Source: Candidatus Poribacteria bacterium (GTDB lineage: Bacteria > Poribacteria > WGA-4E > WGA-3G). From it: DNA of 64,000 nt. Location of the stretch: assembly GCA_022827225.1 (NCBI GenBank), contig JAJDTJ010000044.1, forward strand, positions 1 through 64,000. Reading direction: 5' to 3'. The notes below the pieces were generated by a model. It searched no databases, was not told the origin of the DNA, and saw only the letters and a program-made list of their open reading frames with translations. Positions 1-8,564 of the stretch are shown one piece after another. The position numbers and the translations under genes were made by a program. Positions within the stretch are counted from its first letter, which is position 1. Every line of letters begins with the position of its first letter.

Positions 1-80
1 GTCCGTTCAGCCTCTGCTTTACTGCCACCCTCATTGATGAAATCAAGCACGCATTTGCGTAAATCTGTTGAATAAGTCAT
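1..80 (-). CDS. IS630-family transposase, N-terminal fragment cut by window edge
   Basis: The minus strand reads from an ATG at 80 down to base 1 with no stop (26 codons): MTYSTDLRKCVLDFINEGG followed by SKAEAER. This matches the helix-turn-helix start of IS630/Tc1-type transposases, whose N-termini have the form M-x-Y-S-x-D-L-R-x-K-V followed by G-G-S/T. The rest of the gene lies outside the window, so intactness cannot be judged. The segment 81-140 behind the start should hold one terminal inverted repeat; it contains CGGGATCCACTA at 126-137, a motif seen again elsewhere in the window. Confidence 0.7.
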   Translation of the reverse strand, partial: MTYSTDLRKCVLDFINEGGSKAEAER

Positions 81-120
81 AATCATAAAGACTAACATAA
101 ATCTCAGAAAATGTAAACTT

Positions 121-140
121 ATTTTCGGGATCCACTAAAA
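121..140. repeat. CGGGATCCACTA repeat copy next to IS630 transposase start
   Basis: Bases 126-137 read CGGGATCCACTA. The same motif is at 7066-7077, a diverged inverted copy is at 43446-43470, and weaker copies are near 2583-2600 and 40239-40255. Its position just outside the IS630 transposase start suggests it may be that element's terminal repeat. This is inference. Confidence 0.35.
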
Positions 141-228
141 AAACGAAAATTACCGCTTTTTGCATCGTAAATGTCCGATATTTTCCCAATTTGCGCCCGT
201 CCTATCGCTTTTAGGAGACATCACCGTA

Positions 229-1053
229 ATGAGAATAACAACGAACATAAAAATAGTTATCAGTATCATTATTATTCTCGCTATCGGATTCATTGGGTTT
301 CAAGTGTTGAAAGTCCGATCACCTGCCATAGAAAAGGCACAATTAATAATCAAGGTAGTTAAACCCGAGGACAGGCAAATCACTATGCCTCCATTTGTTG
401 AGCGGACCTCTGAAACACCGACGAAAACACAAGAAAAGAAAAACATGAAATCTCCTGAGATAGGAACACCATCTGTGCCAGAGAATGTGCCTACGGCTCA
501 GAGCGACGATGCTGAAATTAGAGAATTTCAAGCATGGCTCTCTTCAGTCCTTGAACAGAAGGTTGATGATCCTATTGAGGAAACGGAACAAGTGGATATC
601 AATACTGAAGACGATAAAATTGATTACGATTCGGAGAGATATATGATCAAATCCGTTATTGAGGAGCAGTGGGGAGATAGTCTCGAAACTTACGATATTC
701 AGGGGTATATGTCCGCGATATGGGAAGACAACTTCTTCTATACCAGCGACATGGGTACACCCGATAATCCAGATGACGATATGATATTTCGGGGTGGGCA
801 ACAAGAGCGCGAAGGGACGTTGAAAATGTTCAATGTAACTCAGAATATCGAACTGAATCTTTATAAGAATGGCGATGTCGAATTCTTGAGCGACACCCTC
901 GCTATGGCTGATTACGATTACGATCTGAAACTTGATTTAACGCATGGAGAGCATTCCAATCCTTCAGGACGTATGATATTCATCTTGGAACTTCGCGAAA
1001 ATGGAGAATGGCGGATTCTGGAATGGTATGACTATGCAACGCCCGACCCATAA
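229..1053 (+). CDS. hypothetical protein with N-terminal membrane anchor
   Basis: 274 aa from the ATG at 229, chosen because AGGAG at 213-217 is well placed before it and it puts a hydrophobic helix (IVISIIIILAIGFIGFQVL) right at the N-terminus; an in-frame ATG at 160 would add 23 unlikely residues. After the single membrane segment comes a Pro/Thr/Lys-rich stretch, then an acidic region and a compact C-terminal part rich in aromatic and acidic residues (YDIQGYMSAIWEDNFFY; WRILEWYDYATPDP). That C-terminal part loosely resembles small SnoaL/NTF2-like folds, but I do not recognise a family. It is probably anchored in the inner membrane with the bulk outside. It stands alone upstream of the polysaccharide export gene. 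Confidence 0.75.
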   Translation: MRITTNIKIVISIIIILAIGFIGFQVLKVRSPAIEKAQLIIKVVKPEDRQITMPPFVERTSETPTKTQEKKNMKSPEIGTPSVPENVPTAQSDDAEIREFQAWLSSVLEQKVDDPIEETEQVDINTEDDKIDYDSERYMIKSVIEEQWGDSLETYDIQGYMSAIWEDNFFYTSDMGTPDNPDDDMIFRGGQQEREGTLKMFNVTQNIELNLYKNGDVEFLSDTLAMADYDYDLKLDLTHGEHSNPSGRMIFILELRENGEWRILEWYDYATPDP

Positions 1054-1195
1054 AAACCACGGATCAGGGTCCTTGACTTGCGTTTTTGCGAATTATCTGC
1101 TAAAATATTTCAGAAAAATAAAAAAGAGTGAAGAGCCTGCGTCTGAGAATCAACAAACAAACAAAATCTTCTCAAAAAGGTAATAGTGATTTTTC

Positions 1196-2440
1196 ATGAA
1201 CATATTTTCCCGATGCGGACGGTTTTTTGGAAGTAGCGACTGTTTCGCAAGACTTTCCGCTAACAGTTTTCTTGTCCTTCTGTTCATTTTGGCACACCTG
1301 AGTCTTTCTGTTCCCGTTTTTGCAGAGGAGCCTGCTACTGAGGAACCGGCGGTTGAGACCGAAATTGCGCCAAACGATGCAGTCCACCCTAATCTGTCTA
1401 CGTATAAATTGGCAGTCGGTGATAGCTTTGTTGTCACCGTAGATGGCTATCCAGAATATAGCAAAGAACGACTCGCAGTGCCGGTTCAACAGGATGGCTA
1501 TGTCTCCTATCCATTGATTGGGCTCATTAAGGTCGTAGGTCTGACAGTTTCTGAGCTTGAAGCAGAGATGCAGTCCGCTTTCTCAAAACATCTCCCGACA
1601 GCACGTGTATTTGTAACGCTCATGAAACCGAAACGCACGATTCTCGTCTTCGGGGCAGTTGAACCGCGAGCCCGTGGAAACTTGCACGTCTTTGAAATTG
1701 GGCAGGTTTATCTACTCCAAGCACTCGCCTCCGCCGGGATCAACTATGCACTTGCTGATCTCACCGATATTTCTATCTGGCGTGATGGGCAACTCTTCAA
1801 ACGGGTTGATTACCTTAATCTTATCAGTGAAGGCGGTCCCGATGTTCCCCTGAAAGATCATGATACGATATTCGTCCCTTCTATTTTTCAGCAGCGACCC
1901 GTCAAGGTCATAGGCGCTGTCGTCGCTCCTGGTGCTTACCCGATAACCGAACCACAGGTACCAGCAACGCAGGTACTAAAACTCGCAGGCGGCTCCAGAG
2001 CTGATTTCGCGGACCTCCACAAATCCGAAATCATCACCACAGAAGAACGTATTTTGGTCGATCTCACCGCCGAAAACGTTGATGCCGTAGTCGGACCCGG
2101 CGATACACTCTATGTGCCGTTAGCAGAAGCAAAAATAAGCGTTACCGGTGCAGTAGAGAAACCTGGGCAATATGTCATTACGGAACCTGTCCTTTTAGGA
2201 CAAGCCATTGCTATCGCTGGCGGTTTCAATGAGGAACGAGCAAACCCGAAAAAATGCCTGCTGACGCGCGCCGATGGAACAGAAGAAGAGTTGAACTTCG
2301 ATCAAGTCCACTCCAACGTTTACTTGAACCCGAACGATCAACTCCGCGTTCGCGAAAGAACACGCTTAGACTGGCGAGTCATCACCTTCGCCACATCATT
2401 TGTGAATCTACTCGTTAACGTTCTGGTTAGGTACCGGTAA
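1196..2440 (+). CDS. polysaccharide export outer-membrane protein (Wza-like, SLBB domains)
   Basis: 414 aa. A long N-terminal signal region (NSFLVLLFILAHLSLSVPVFA) ends near residue 43. It is followed by the poly-export domain starting YKLAVGDSFVVTVDGYPEYS (about 70-155), then two SLBB-type beta-grasp repeats, VKVIGAVVAPGAYPITEP near 235 and ISVTGAVEKPGQYVITEP near 314. The C-terminal VITFATSFVNLLVNVLV fits the amphipathic membrane-spanning helix of Wza octamers. The family forms the outer-membrane channel for capsular or exopolysaccharide. The next gene downstream is the matching Wzz/BY-kinase partner. No acylated lipobox cysteine is evident, unlike E. coli Wza. Confidence 0.9.
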   Translation: MNIFSRCGRFFGSSDCFARLSANSFLVLLFILAHLSLSVPVFAEEPATEEPAVETEIAPNDAVHPNLSTYKLAVGDSFVVTVDGYPEYSKERLAVPVQQDGYVSYPLIGLIKVVGLTVSELEAEMQSAFSKHLPTARVFVTLMKPKRTILVFGAVEPRARGNLHVFEIGQVYLLQALASAGINYALADLTDISIWRDGQLFKRVDYLNLISEGGPDVPLKDHDTIFVPSIFQQRPVKVIGAVVAPGAYPITEPQVPATQVLKLAGGSRADFADLHKSEIITTEERILVDLTAENVDAVVGPGDTLYVPLAEAKISVTGAVEKPGQYVITEPVLLGQAIAIAGGFNEERANPKKCLLTRADGTEEELNFDQVHSNVYLNPNDQLRVRERTRLDWRVITFATSFVNLLVNVLVRYR

Positions 2441-2523
2441 CGTTCAGATACGGGCATAGAAGCCGCATTCACCGAGCATTATAGTAAATTCCAAAAATAA
2501 ATACACACTTTCAACCGCTGGTA

Positions 2524-2564
2524 GGTGCGGTGTTTTTGCTGGGGGGTTTCCCTCCTAACCGCAC
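2524..2564. repeat. hairpin between the wza-like and wzc-like genes
   Basis: GGTGCGGT (2524-2531) pairs with ACCGCACC (2557-2564). The loop contains the TTTTTGCTGGGGGG block related to the TTTTTGCTTGGGG repeats elsewhere in the window. No T-tract follows, so it is not a standard terminator. Confidence 0.45.
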
Positions 2565-2625
2565 CGATGCTAAGTGTATAAGTAATTACAGAATCCGCTA
2601 AAAGAAAAACACAACGAGGATACAG

Positions 2626-4986
2626 ATGCCAGAGACAGCCGATCGGCACCATGACGAAGTTAGAGAAATTCGATTGTCAGACTATTTTTGGATGCTCTTC
2701 CGAAATAAATGGAGTGTCCTACTCATCTTTTTCTTTACTGTTTTCGTGGCGTTTCTCATAACCGACCTCACACCGCCAGTTTATCAATCCGAAACCACAA
2801 TTCGAGTTTTAGACAGTCAATCCGCTGCACCTTCTGTACTCTCGCAGCTACCGATATCCGGATTACTCAGCAGCACATCTGTGAGCGCTTTCGCCGCACA
2901 ACTCCAGTCACGAGACCTTGTAATTACACCGGCAGTACGCCAACTCAGAGACGAAGGACTTCTTAACCCACTACCAGTCCACCGTGGACGATTTGTACCC
3001 TGGCTCGCAAATATGTTCGGCGTTAAACTTGATCAGAACGCAACCGAACAAGGAGAACTCACAGACACCGAGTGGGAAGATGCTTTCATCAAAACGCTTA
3101 TTGATGAACAACTAAAGGTTGAAGAGTCACCAGACGGAAAAGTAATTACCATAACCGTGCAACAACGGGACTCCGAACGCGCACAAAATCTCGCGAATAG
3201 AATCGCAGCCGTCTTTCAAGCGGCTGTCGAAGCAGAAGCCGTCGAGAGAATGGAGTGGTGGCGTAAACCGCTCCCACAAGGGATGCTGAATCAGACGCAG
3301 GAGTCCCTCACAAATGCCGAAAAAGCACTCTTCGCATTTCAGGAAAAACACCCGAAACTGACGCTAAACGCAGAAGGCGGGACACAAGCACAGGTCATCC
3401 TAGCACTCCAAGTCAAAGAAAATGAGTTGATAAACCTATTGATAGGTGCCGAGTTGAGACTCGCAACCTATCGTCAAGAACTCGAAGGCTTATCAGAAGA
3501 TCTCATATCGGAAACGATCGCACGAAATCCGTCACATTCCAGACTGCAAGATAATTTAAATCAGTATGAAATTGACAAAGCGGAACTGCTCGGTAAGTAC
3601 GATGCAACGCATCCTGAAGTGTCTGCTATTGATAAGAAGATTGTGGAAACGAAAGCACGGCTCGCGAAAGAGGAAAAGGATATAAAAAGTACAACGTCGT
3701 CCTATAACCCTCTTCACCAAGTCATCTCGGAGAAGGTGAATGAGTCAGAGGCAGCCTCTATTAGCCTTAAAAAGCAAAAGGATGAGGTTACTGCCCAAAT
3801 TGACGCGCATTTCGCAGAACTCCGCCAATGGTCCCCTGACCAATTAGAATTCTATCGCCTCAAACGAGACGTTGAGATTTATAATGCCCAGGTCATCGCG
3901 TTAGAGACGAAATTGAGAGAGGCAGAGATTTTCGCACAGGCACGCTCCGAAAGTATCAAGGTGTTGGATAAGGCACGCGCACCGGAAGAACCCTTGAAGC
4001 CGCGCCTAAAATTGAATCTCGCTTTGGGGGCATTCGTCGGAATGCTGATCGGTATGACGTTCGCCGTCGCAAAGAATTATTTCACAGACACCTATCTCCG
4101 TTTAGAGGAAGCTGTCCGGCAATTAGATGAACTCCCAGAATCGCCGAGCTTTCTCGGTGTGCTACCTTCTATAAAGAAACGCAGCACCTATCGACTCCCA
4201 CTCATGGTGCATGATGCTCCGAGTTCGAGGACTGCTGAGGCGTTCCGAGTCTTACAAGCCAAACTGCCGTTCCTAAATCCCGGGGCATCCGTGAAGACGA
4301 TTCTCGTCACAAGCGCGACGCGTGGCGAAGGCAAAAGCACCATCTCCTCAAACCTCGCTGTCGCACTTGCACAAAGAGGGAATAAGGTGCTACTTATAGA
4401 TGCAGATATGCGTAGACCCTCACAACACAACACGTTTCCCAGAGAACAACTCCTTCAAGACGACAGCACAGCGGATACAGGCACATCTGAACTACCCGCC
4501 GCACGCATTGACACACGCAAACCCGGATTAAGTGAAGCCATCATCCATCTCAACGCCGAGAACACCGACGACGTGCTTCACGCTACAGTCAAACAGACCG
4601 ATATCTCTGATCTGTATCTATTACCCAGCGGGACCATCCCACCGAACCCGATCGAACTTCTCAACTCGGAAATGATGAACCAGCTGTTGGAACTCGCAAA
4701 ATCCGAGTACGATATCATCGTTATCGACTCGCCACCTGTACGCGCCGTCGCCGATCCAATGATCCTCGCGAACATTGTTGATGCCATCGTTTATGTCTTT
4801 GACATCACAAAAACCCGGCGGTTCGACATCCTCACAGGCATCCGACACTTGACAGAGGCTTTCCCGACTAAAAAGGTCGGCGTCGTCTGCAACATGATCA
4901 ATCCGAAGCACGCGAAGTCTTACGGTTATTATAGTCGTCACGGTACCTACTACGGACTCGTAGACGAAGATAGCGAAACGGAATAA
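2626..4986 (+). CDS. polysaccharide co-polymerase / bacterial tyrosine kinase (Wzc-like)
   Basis: 786 aa. A Wzz domain begins near residue 11, with the first membrane helix at about 25-47 and a second near 470 (LALGAFVGMLIGMTFAVA). Long coiled coils lie between them in the periplasm. The cytoplasmic C-terminal half is a BY-kinase: Walker A GEGKST with K570, Walker A' LLIDADMRRP near 589-598, Walker B IIVIDSPP near 697. The tail carries a tyrosine cluster (Y766, Y768, Y769, Y775, Y776), the usual autophosphorylation site. About 25 extra residues (QHNTFPREQLLQDD onward) separate Walker A' from the GLSEAI segment. It controls chain length and export together with the Wza-like protein; the genes are 185 bp apart. 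Confidence 0.92.
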   Translation: MPETADRHHDEVREIRLSDYFWMLFRNKWSVLLIFFFTVFVAFLITDLTPPVYQSETTIRVLDSQSAAPSVLSQLPISGLLSSTSVSAFAAQLQSRDLVITPAVRQLRDEGLLNPLPVHRGRFVPWLANMFGVKLDQNATEQGELTDTEWEDAFIKTLIDEQLKVEESPDGKVITITVQQRDSERAQNLANRIAAVFQAAVEAEAVERMEWWRKPLPQGMLNQTQESLTNAEKALFAFQEKHPKLTLNAEGGTQAQVILALQVKENELINLLIGAELRLATYRQELEGLSEDLISETIARNPSHSRLQDNLNQYEIDKAELLGKYDATHPEVSAIDKKIVETKARLAKEEKDIKSTTSSYNPLHQVISEKVNESEAASISLKKQKDEVTAQIDAHFAELRQWSPDQLEFYRLKRDVEIYNAQVIALETKLREAEIFAQARSESIKVLDKARAPEEPLKPRLKLNLALGAFVGMLIGMTFAVAKNYFTDTYLRLEEAVRQLDELPESPSFLGVLPSIKKRSTYRLPLMVHDAPSSRTAEAFRVLQAKLPFLNPGASVKTILVTSATRGEGKSTISSNLAVALAQRGNKVLLIDADMRRPSQHNTFPREQLLQDDSTADTGTSELPAARIDTRKPGLSEAIIHLNAENTDDVLHATVKQTDISDLYLLPSGTIPPNPIELLNSEMMNQLLELAKSEYDIIVIDSPPVRAVADPMILANIVDAIVYVFDITKTRRFDILTGIRHLTEAFPTKKVGVVCNMINPKHAKSYGYYSRHGTYYGLVDEDSETE

Positions 4987-4998
4987 TGCAACCGAAAC

Positions 4999-5841
4999 CT
5001 ACGACTTTATCTTGCCTAAACCCGCAGGTGGACGTGACGTACCGACGAATCCGATGAGAACGACCATTGTTAAAATATAGGGTAAACTGTTTAGCAATTG
5101 TACCGGAATGTTCCATCGGTTCGCAAGCTCTAAAGCGGTGGCGAAGCCGAAAAGGAAGCACGCCGAGACACCGCTTAACGGTCGCCAGTTCCCGAAAATG
5201 ACAGCAGCAAGCGCAAGATAACCGCGTCCGGCTGTCATCCCCTTTGTAAAGTAGTGAACTTCGGATGCCAAAAAACAGCCGCCTACGCCTGCTAAGAGTC
5301 CGCTTAACAGGATGCCGAAATACTGCCATTTTGTTCGACTCAAACTCAGTGCCGCAAGCGCTTCCGTTGATTCACCCGCCGCACGCAAACGCAAACCCCA
5401 CGGCGTTTTAAAGAGGAAGAGGTGACTCACTATCATCAATACTGGGAGTAAATAGACGATAAAACTGTATGAACCGATAAACGGCAGCTCCCAGTGTGGT
5501 AAACCGCCTACCTGTTTGGACATCGGTAAAAGATACTCTGTAATCCCCAACGCCAAGATGTTAATGCCAATCCCCGTGACAACCTGCTCGGCGTGGAACG
5601 TGACCGTCGCAATAGCGTGCAACAGTGCCAACCCTACCCCAAAACCTATACCCACAAGCAATCCAAACCACACTGAACCGGACACCTGCGTGCCGACGAC
5701 ATAACCGAAAGCACCGATCAACATCATCCCTTCTAAGGCGAGGTTAATGACCCCCGCGCGTTCCGAATAAATCCCGCCGAGTGCAGCGAATCCTAACGGT
5801 GTCGCCATTCGTAAAGTGGTTGGAATCAAGTTAAGAATCAT
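4999..5841 (-). CDS. ABC transporter permease, BMP/nucleoside type (YufQ-like)
   Basis: 280 aa, almost entirely hydrophobic. The N-terminal segment FAALGGIYSERAGVINLALEGM is the signature start of the second permease of BmpA-type purine nucleoside or simple-sugar importers (YufQ/RbsC-like superfamily, BPD_transp_2), and GYLALAAVIFGNWRPL is the conserved transmission loop. It overlaps the upstream permease gene by 11 bp, so they are translationally coupled. The substrate-binding lipoprotein and ATPase expected upstream are absent. It ends 12 bp from the convergent wzc-like gene. Confidence 0.88.
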   Translation of the reverse strand: MILNLIPTTLRMATPLGFAALGGIYSERAGVINLALEGMMLIGAFGYVVGTQVSGSVWFGLLVGIGFGVGLALLHAIATVTFHAEQVVTGIGINILALGITEYLLPMSKQVGGLPHWELPFIGSYSFIVYLLPVLMIVSHLFLFKTPWGLRLRAAGESTEALAALSLSRTKWQYFGILLSGLLAGVGGCFLASEVHYFTKGMTAGRGYLALAAVIFGNWRPLSGVSACFLFGFATALELANRWNIPVQLLNSLPYILTMVVLIGFVGTSRPPAGLGKIKS

Positions 5842-6946
5842 TTTTTTTCCGTGAGATGCCTTCTACACAAACTAACCAGACAATCAGCAGACCTTGTCCC
5901 GCAAAGAATAGACCGCGCGGGATACCTAATAAGATGTCGATGTCCAAGGCAACTTTGTTCAGTAATCCGAACAACACTGCCCCAGCCAAAATACCGAAAG
6001 GATTGTTTCGCCCCAAGAGCGCGACGGCAATACCAGTGAACCCCCAGTTCGGTGAAAAACTATCAAAATACCGGTAACGGTATCCCATCACCTCAGCGAC
6101 ACCGGCTAATCCCGCAACGGCACCGCTCAACGCCATTACCCAAACGGTTACAACCCGCGGGTTGATCCCGCCGTAAGAGGCAACGTCTCGCGCATTGCCG
6201 ACCAGACGGAGCTCGTATCCCCAACGGGTGTGCATTAAAAAAATATAACAGAGCACGACACACCCGCACGCAATCAGGAAACTCACATTTAATGGATTGC
6301 TATCCGGTAGATTTAATGGATGGTTATCCGGTAAGTCAGGAACAAAAGACGCTAATCGTGGGATGCGCGCCGTTTCATAGATTTGTCGGGTTTGCGGAAT
6401 CATCTGTCCCGGTTCTTGGTAGATCGATGTGACGAGATAATTCATCAGCGCAAAAGCGATGAAGTTCATCATGATTGTGTTAATAACTTCGTGCGCCCCG
6501 TATCTCGCCTTTAGATAACCGGGAACAGCACCCCATACAGCACCAGCAACCATCGCTGCCGCTATACAGAGTGGGACCAGCAGGAGAGCAGGGAGGTTTA
6601 AGTGCATACCGATCCACGCCGTAGCAAACGCGGCGACGTAGAGTTGTCCCTCACAACCGATATTGAACAGACCGCTTTTATAACCGATAGCGACAGCGAG
6701 TCCGGTAAAGACTAAAGGTGTCGCGTTGAACAGAACGTAGCCGAACTCGTCAACACTTGAGAACCCACTCGAAAAAATGATGCTATAGAATTCTAAGGCA
6801 TTTTGTCCGCGGGCATGCACGACAATCCCACACAAAAGAAAGAATCCGAAGATCGCAAGGAGTGACGGCATCAAATTGAGGAGCAGATGCCTGAATTGAG
6901 ATATTATACCTCGCAACAGTGAGACGAACGGTTTTCGGATATCCAA
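5831..6946 (-). CDS. ABC transporter permease, BMP/nucleoside type (YufP-like)
   Basis: 371 aa with about eight to ten hydrophobic segments. ATPLVFTGLAVAIGYKSGLFNIGCEGQ and the MMNFIA motif are typical of the first permease of nucleoside importers (YufP/NupP). It forms the heterodimeric channel with the overlapping downstream gene. The segment at about 210-225 repeats LNLPDSNPLN/HPLNLPDSNP, a small internal duplication (DNHPLNL/DSNPLNV) visible at DNA level near 6290-6330. The gene is divergent from the aminotransferase gene, so the operon starts here without its own ATPase or binding protein. Confidence 0.88.
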   Translation of the reverse strand: MDIRKPFVSLLRGIISQFRHLLLNLMPSLLAIFGFFLLCGIVVHARGQNALEFYSIIFSSGFSSVDEFGYVLFNATPLVFTGLAVAIGYKSGLFNIGCEGQLYVAAFATAWIGMHLNLPALLLVPLCIAAAMVAGAVWGAVPGYLKARYGAHEVINTIMMNFIAFALMNYLVTSIYQEPGQMIPQTRQIYETARIPRLASFVPDLPDNHPLNLPDSNPLNVSFLIACGCVVLCYIFLMHTRWGYELRLVGNARDVASYGGINPRVVTVWVMALSGAVAGLAGVAEVMGYRYRYFDSFSPNWGFTGIAVALLGRNNPFGILAGAVLFGLLNKVALDIDILLGIPRGLFFAGQGLLIVWLVCVEGISRKKNDS

Positions 6947-6970
6947 GAGTTCTCGGTTTCCTCGCTAAAT

Positions 6971-7000
6971 TTGACAAAAATTCTCAGGACGTGTTATTAT
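6971..7000 (+). promoter_or_regulatory. candidate sigma-70 promoter upstream of aminotransferase gene
   Basis: TTGACA (6971-6976), an 18-bp spacer and TATTAT (6995-7000). It would give a leader of about 150 nt before the aminotransferase start. The -10 lies in a dispersed TATAACCCAAGTTGCTA repeat. Confidence 0.55.
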
Positions 7001-7050
7001 AACCCAAGTTGCTACTAACAGATGTCGGCGTTTTGGTCTTTCAAGTCCTT

Positions 7051-7080
7051 ATGTCTCATTAATTACGGGATCCACTATAG
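7051..7080. repeat. dispersed repeat (TAATTACGGGATCCACTA family)
   Basis: Contains ATGTCTCATT and AATTACGGGATCCACTATAG. An inverted, slightly diverged copy lies at 43446-43470, 36 kb away, and a shorter copy sits beside the IS630 fragment. It lies in the leader of the aminotransferase gene. Confidence 0.5.
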
Positions 7081-7159
7081 TATAACACAGATGTTGGATT
7101 AAAAGAAAGTGCTGAATGAATCATTGACCAGTAACAAACAGCACGTTATGGAGAAAAAA

Positions 7160-8563
7160 ATGAAGCAATCATCTCGGCATGAAATTAAAACAACAGACCT
7201 TCCCGCTATTTTGGGTGGCGTACCGGTCTTTGAACAATCTGCTGACGTGCCGTATCCGAAGTTAGATACCTGGAAGCAGATTACAGCGGAGGAGGCACAG
7301 GTTGTTTATGAGATGACGCTTCGGAACGAACTCTCAGGTGCCTCTCCAACGGTTCAAGAATTTGAACGATTATGGTCTGAACGCCACCAAACCCAATTCG
7401 CACTGAGCCTTACCAACGGCACAGCAGCCTTACATAGCGCCATGTTTGGACTCGGTGTCGGTCCGGGAGATGAGGTTATTTGCCCGACTTATACGTGGAT
7501 GGGTTCAATCACGCCTGCGCTAACGCTCATGGCAACACCCGTTTTCTGTGAGGTAGACCCGAAAACGCTGCTTATCGATGTGAATGACGTACGACGACGC
7601 ATTACGTCCCGAACCAAAGCAATCGTGGCAGTGCATCTCTGGGGCAACGTCTGCGATATGGACGCACTGATGGCACTCAGCGAAGAAACCGGCGTACCTA
7701 TCGTAGAGGACTGCTCACACGCACACGGGGCATCTTACAAAAGTGTACCCTGTGGCAGCATCGGGCAAGTGGGGGCATGGAGCCTGCAAGGCAACAAGTC
7801 AGTGAGCGGTGGTGAAGGTGGAATGCTGGCTACCAACGACGTGACAGTTTTTGAGCGGGCATGCCTGCTCGGGCAAGTTAACCGTCCACCCAACGTTGTC
7901 GGAGAGGCAGTGGAGGCACTACAATACGCACATCTGCCGCCGATGGGATTGGGTGTTAAATTTCGTGCACACCCGCTCGCTATTGGTATCGCTTCAGTGC
8001 AACTGAAAAAACTTGATGAACTTAATGCGAACCGGCGCGCTTATATCAAAGCGATCACCGATGCATTACATGAGATTCCAGGGGTTTCTCCAATTGAAAC
8101 TTATGAAGGTGCTGAACCCGCAGGATTCTACGGTTTCCCAATCCGTTACCATCAGCAAGAAATGCATGGGCTGCCTGCGCCCCTGTTTGCAGAGGCTCTC
8201 CGAAAGGAGGGCGTTTTGGCAAATAACAACCCGTATCCGCTCCTCGTTGGCGACGGCGTGCCGCTCTTTTCGGGAAGCCTCCCGACGAATAGCAATCCAT
8301 ATCCGCTTTTACATACCTTACCGCTCTTCACACAAGGACTTGATATCTATACGAAGGGGCGCGGCTCCCTCTGCACTACAGACATGGGAGGGACGTTTAA
8401 AGGTTATACGACTGGAGATTTGCCTGTGACCGAAAAGGTCTGTTCGCAACTCATATTTTTGCCGTTGTTAACGAAGCCGATAGCAGATGCCGTCCCCGGA
8501 ATACTAACTGCTATCCGCAAAGTCTCCGGATATAGTCATTTGATAGTCGATCAGGCAGGCTAA
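7160..8563 (+). CDS. DegT/DnrJ/EryC1/StrS-family PLP aminotransferase
   Basis: 467 aa from the ATG at 7160, preferred because GGAG sits at 7150-7153; in-frame GTG 7109 and ATG 7148 are alternatives with no visible ribosome site. The family makes amino sugars or acts on related keto groups. Substrate-side motif LTNGTAALHSAM, PLP-binding VEDCSHAHGA with D184, and SLQGNKSVSGGEGG with the Schiff-base lysine K213 are all present. At 467 aa it is longer than the usual 370-400; the extra length is mainly in the C-terminal third (LLVGDGVPLFSG region). The gene ends 1 bp before the glpD-like start, implying co-transcription. The substrate is not inferable. Confidence 0.88.
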   Translation: MKQSSRHEIKTTDLPAILGGVPVFEQSADVPYPKLDTWKQITAEEAQVVYEMTLRNELSGASPTVQEFERLWSERHQTQFALSLTNGTAALHSAMFGLGVGPGDEVICPTYTWMGSITPALTLMATPVFCEVDPKTLLIDVNDVRRRITSRTKAIVAVHLWGNVCDMDALMALSEETGVPIVEDCSHAHGASYKSVPCGSIGQVGAWSLQGNKSVSGGEGGMLATNDVTVFERACLLGQVNRPPNVVGEAVEALQYAHLPPMGLGVKFRAHPLAIGIASVQLKKLDELNANRRAYIKAITDALHEIPGVSPIETYEGAEPAGFYGFPIRYHQQEMHGLPAPLFAEALRKEGVLANNNPYPLLVGDGVPLFSGSLPTNSNPYPLLHTLPLFTQGLDIYTKGRGSLCTTDMGGTFKGYTTGDLPVTEKVCSQLIFLPLLTKPIADAVPGILTAIRKVSGYSHLIVDQAG

Positions 8564-8564
8564 G

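Noticed and set aside
1073..1106. Promoter before the wza-like gene (TTGACT ... TGCTAAAAT)
   Set aside because: The hexamers are about 22 bp apart; only an extended -10 would save it.
4898..5329. 143-codon minus-strand frame across the wzc-like end and permease gene
   Set aside because: Antisense/alternate-frame shadow of two well-supported genes; Arg/Cys-rich composition.
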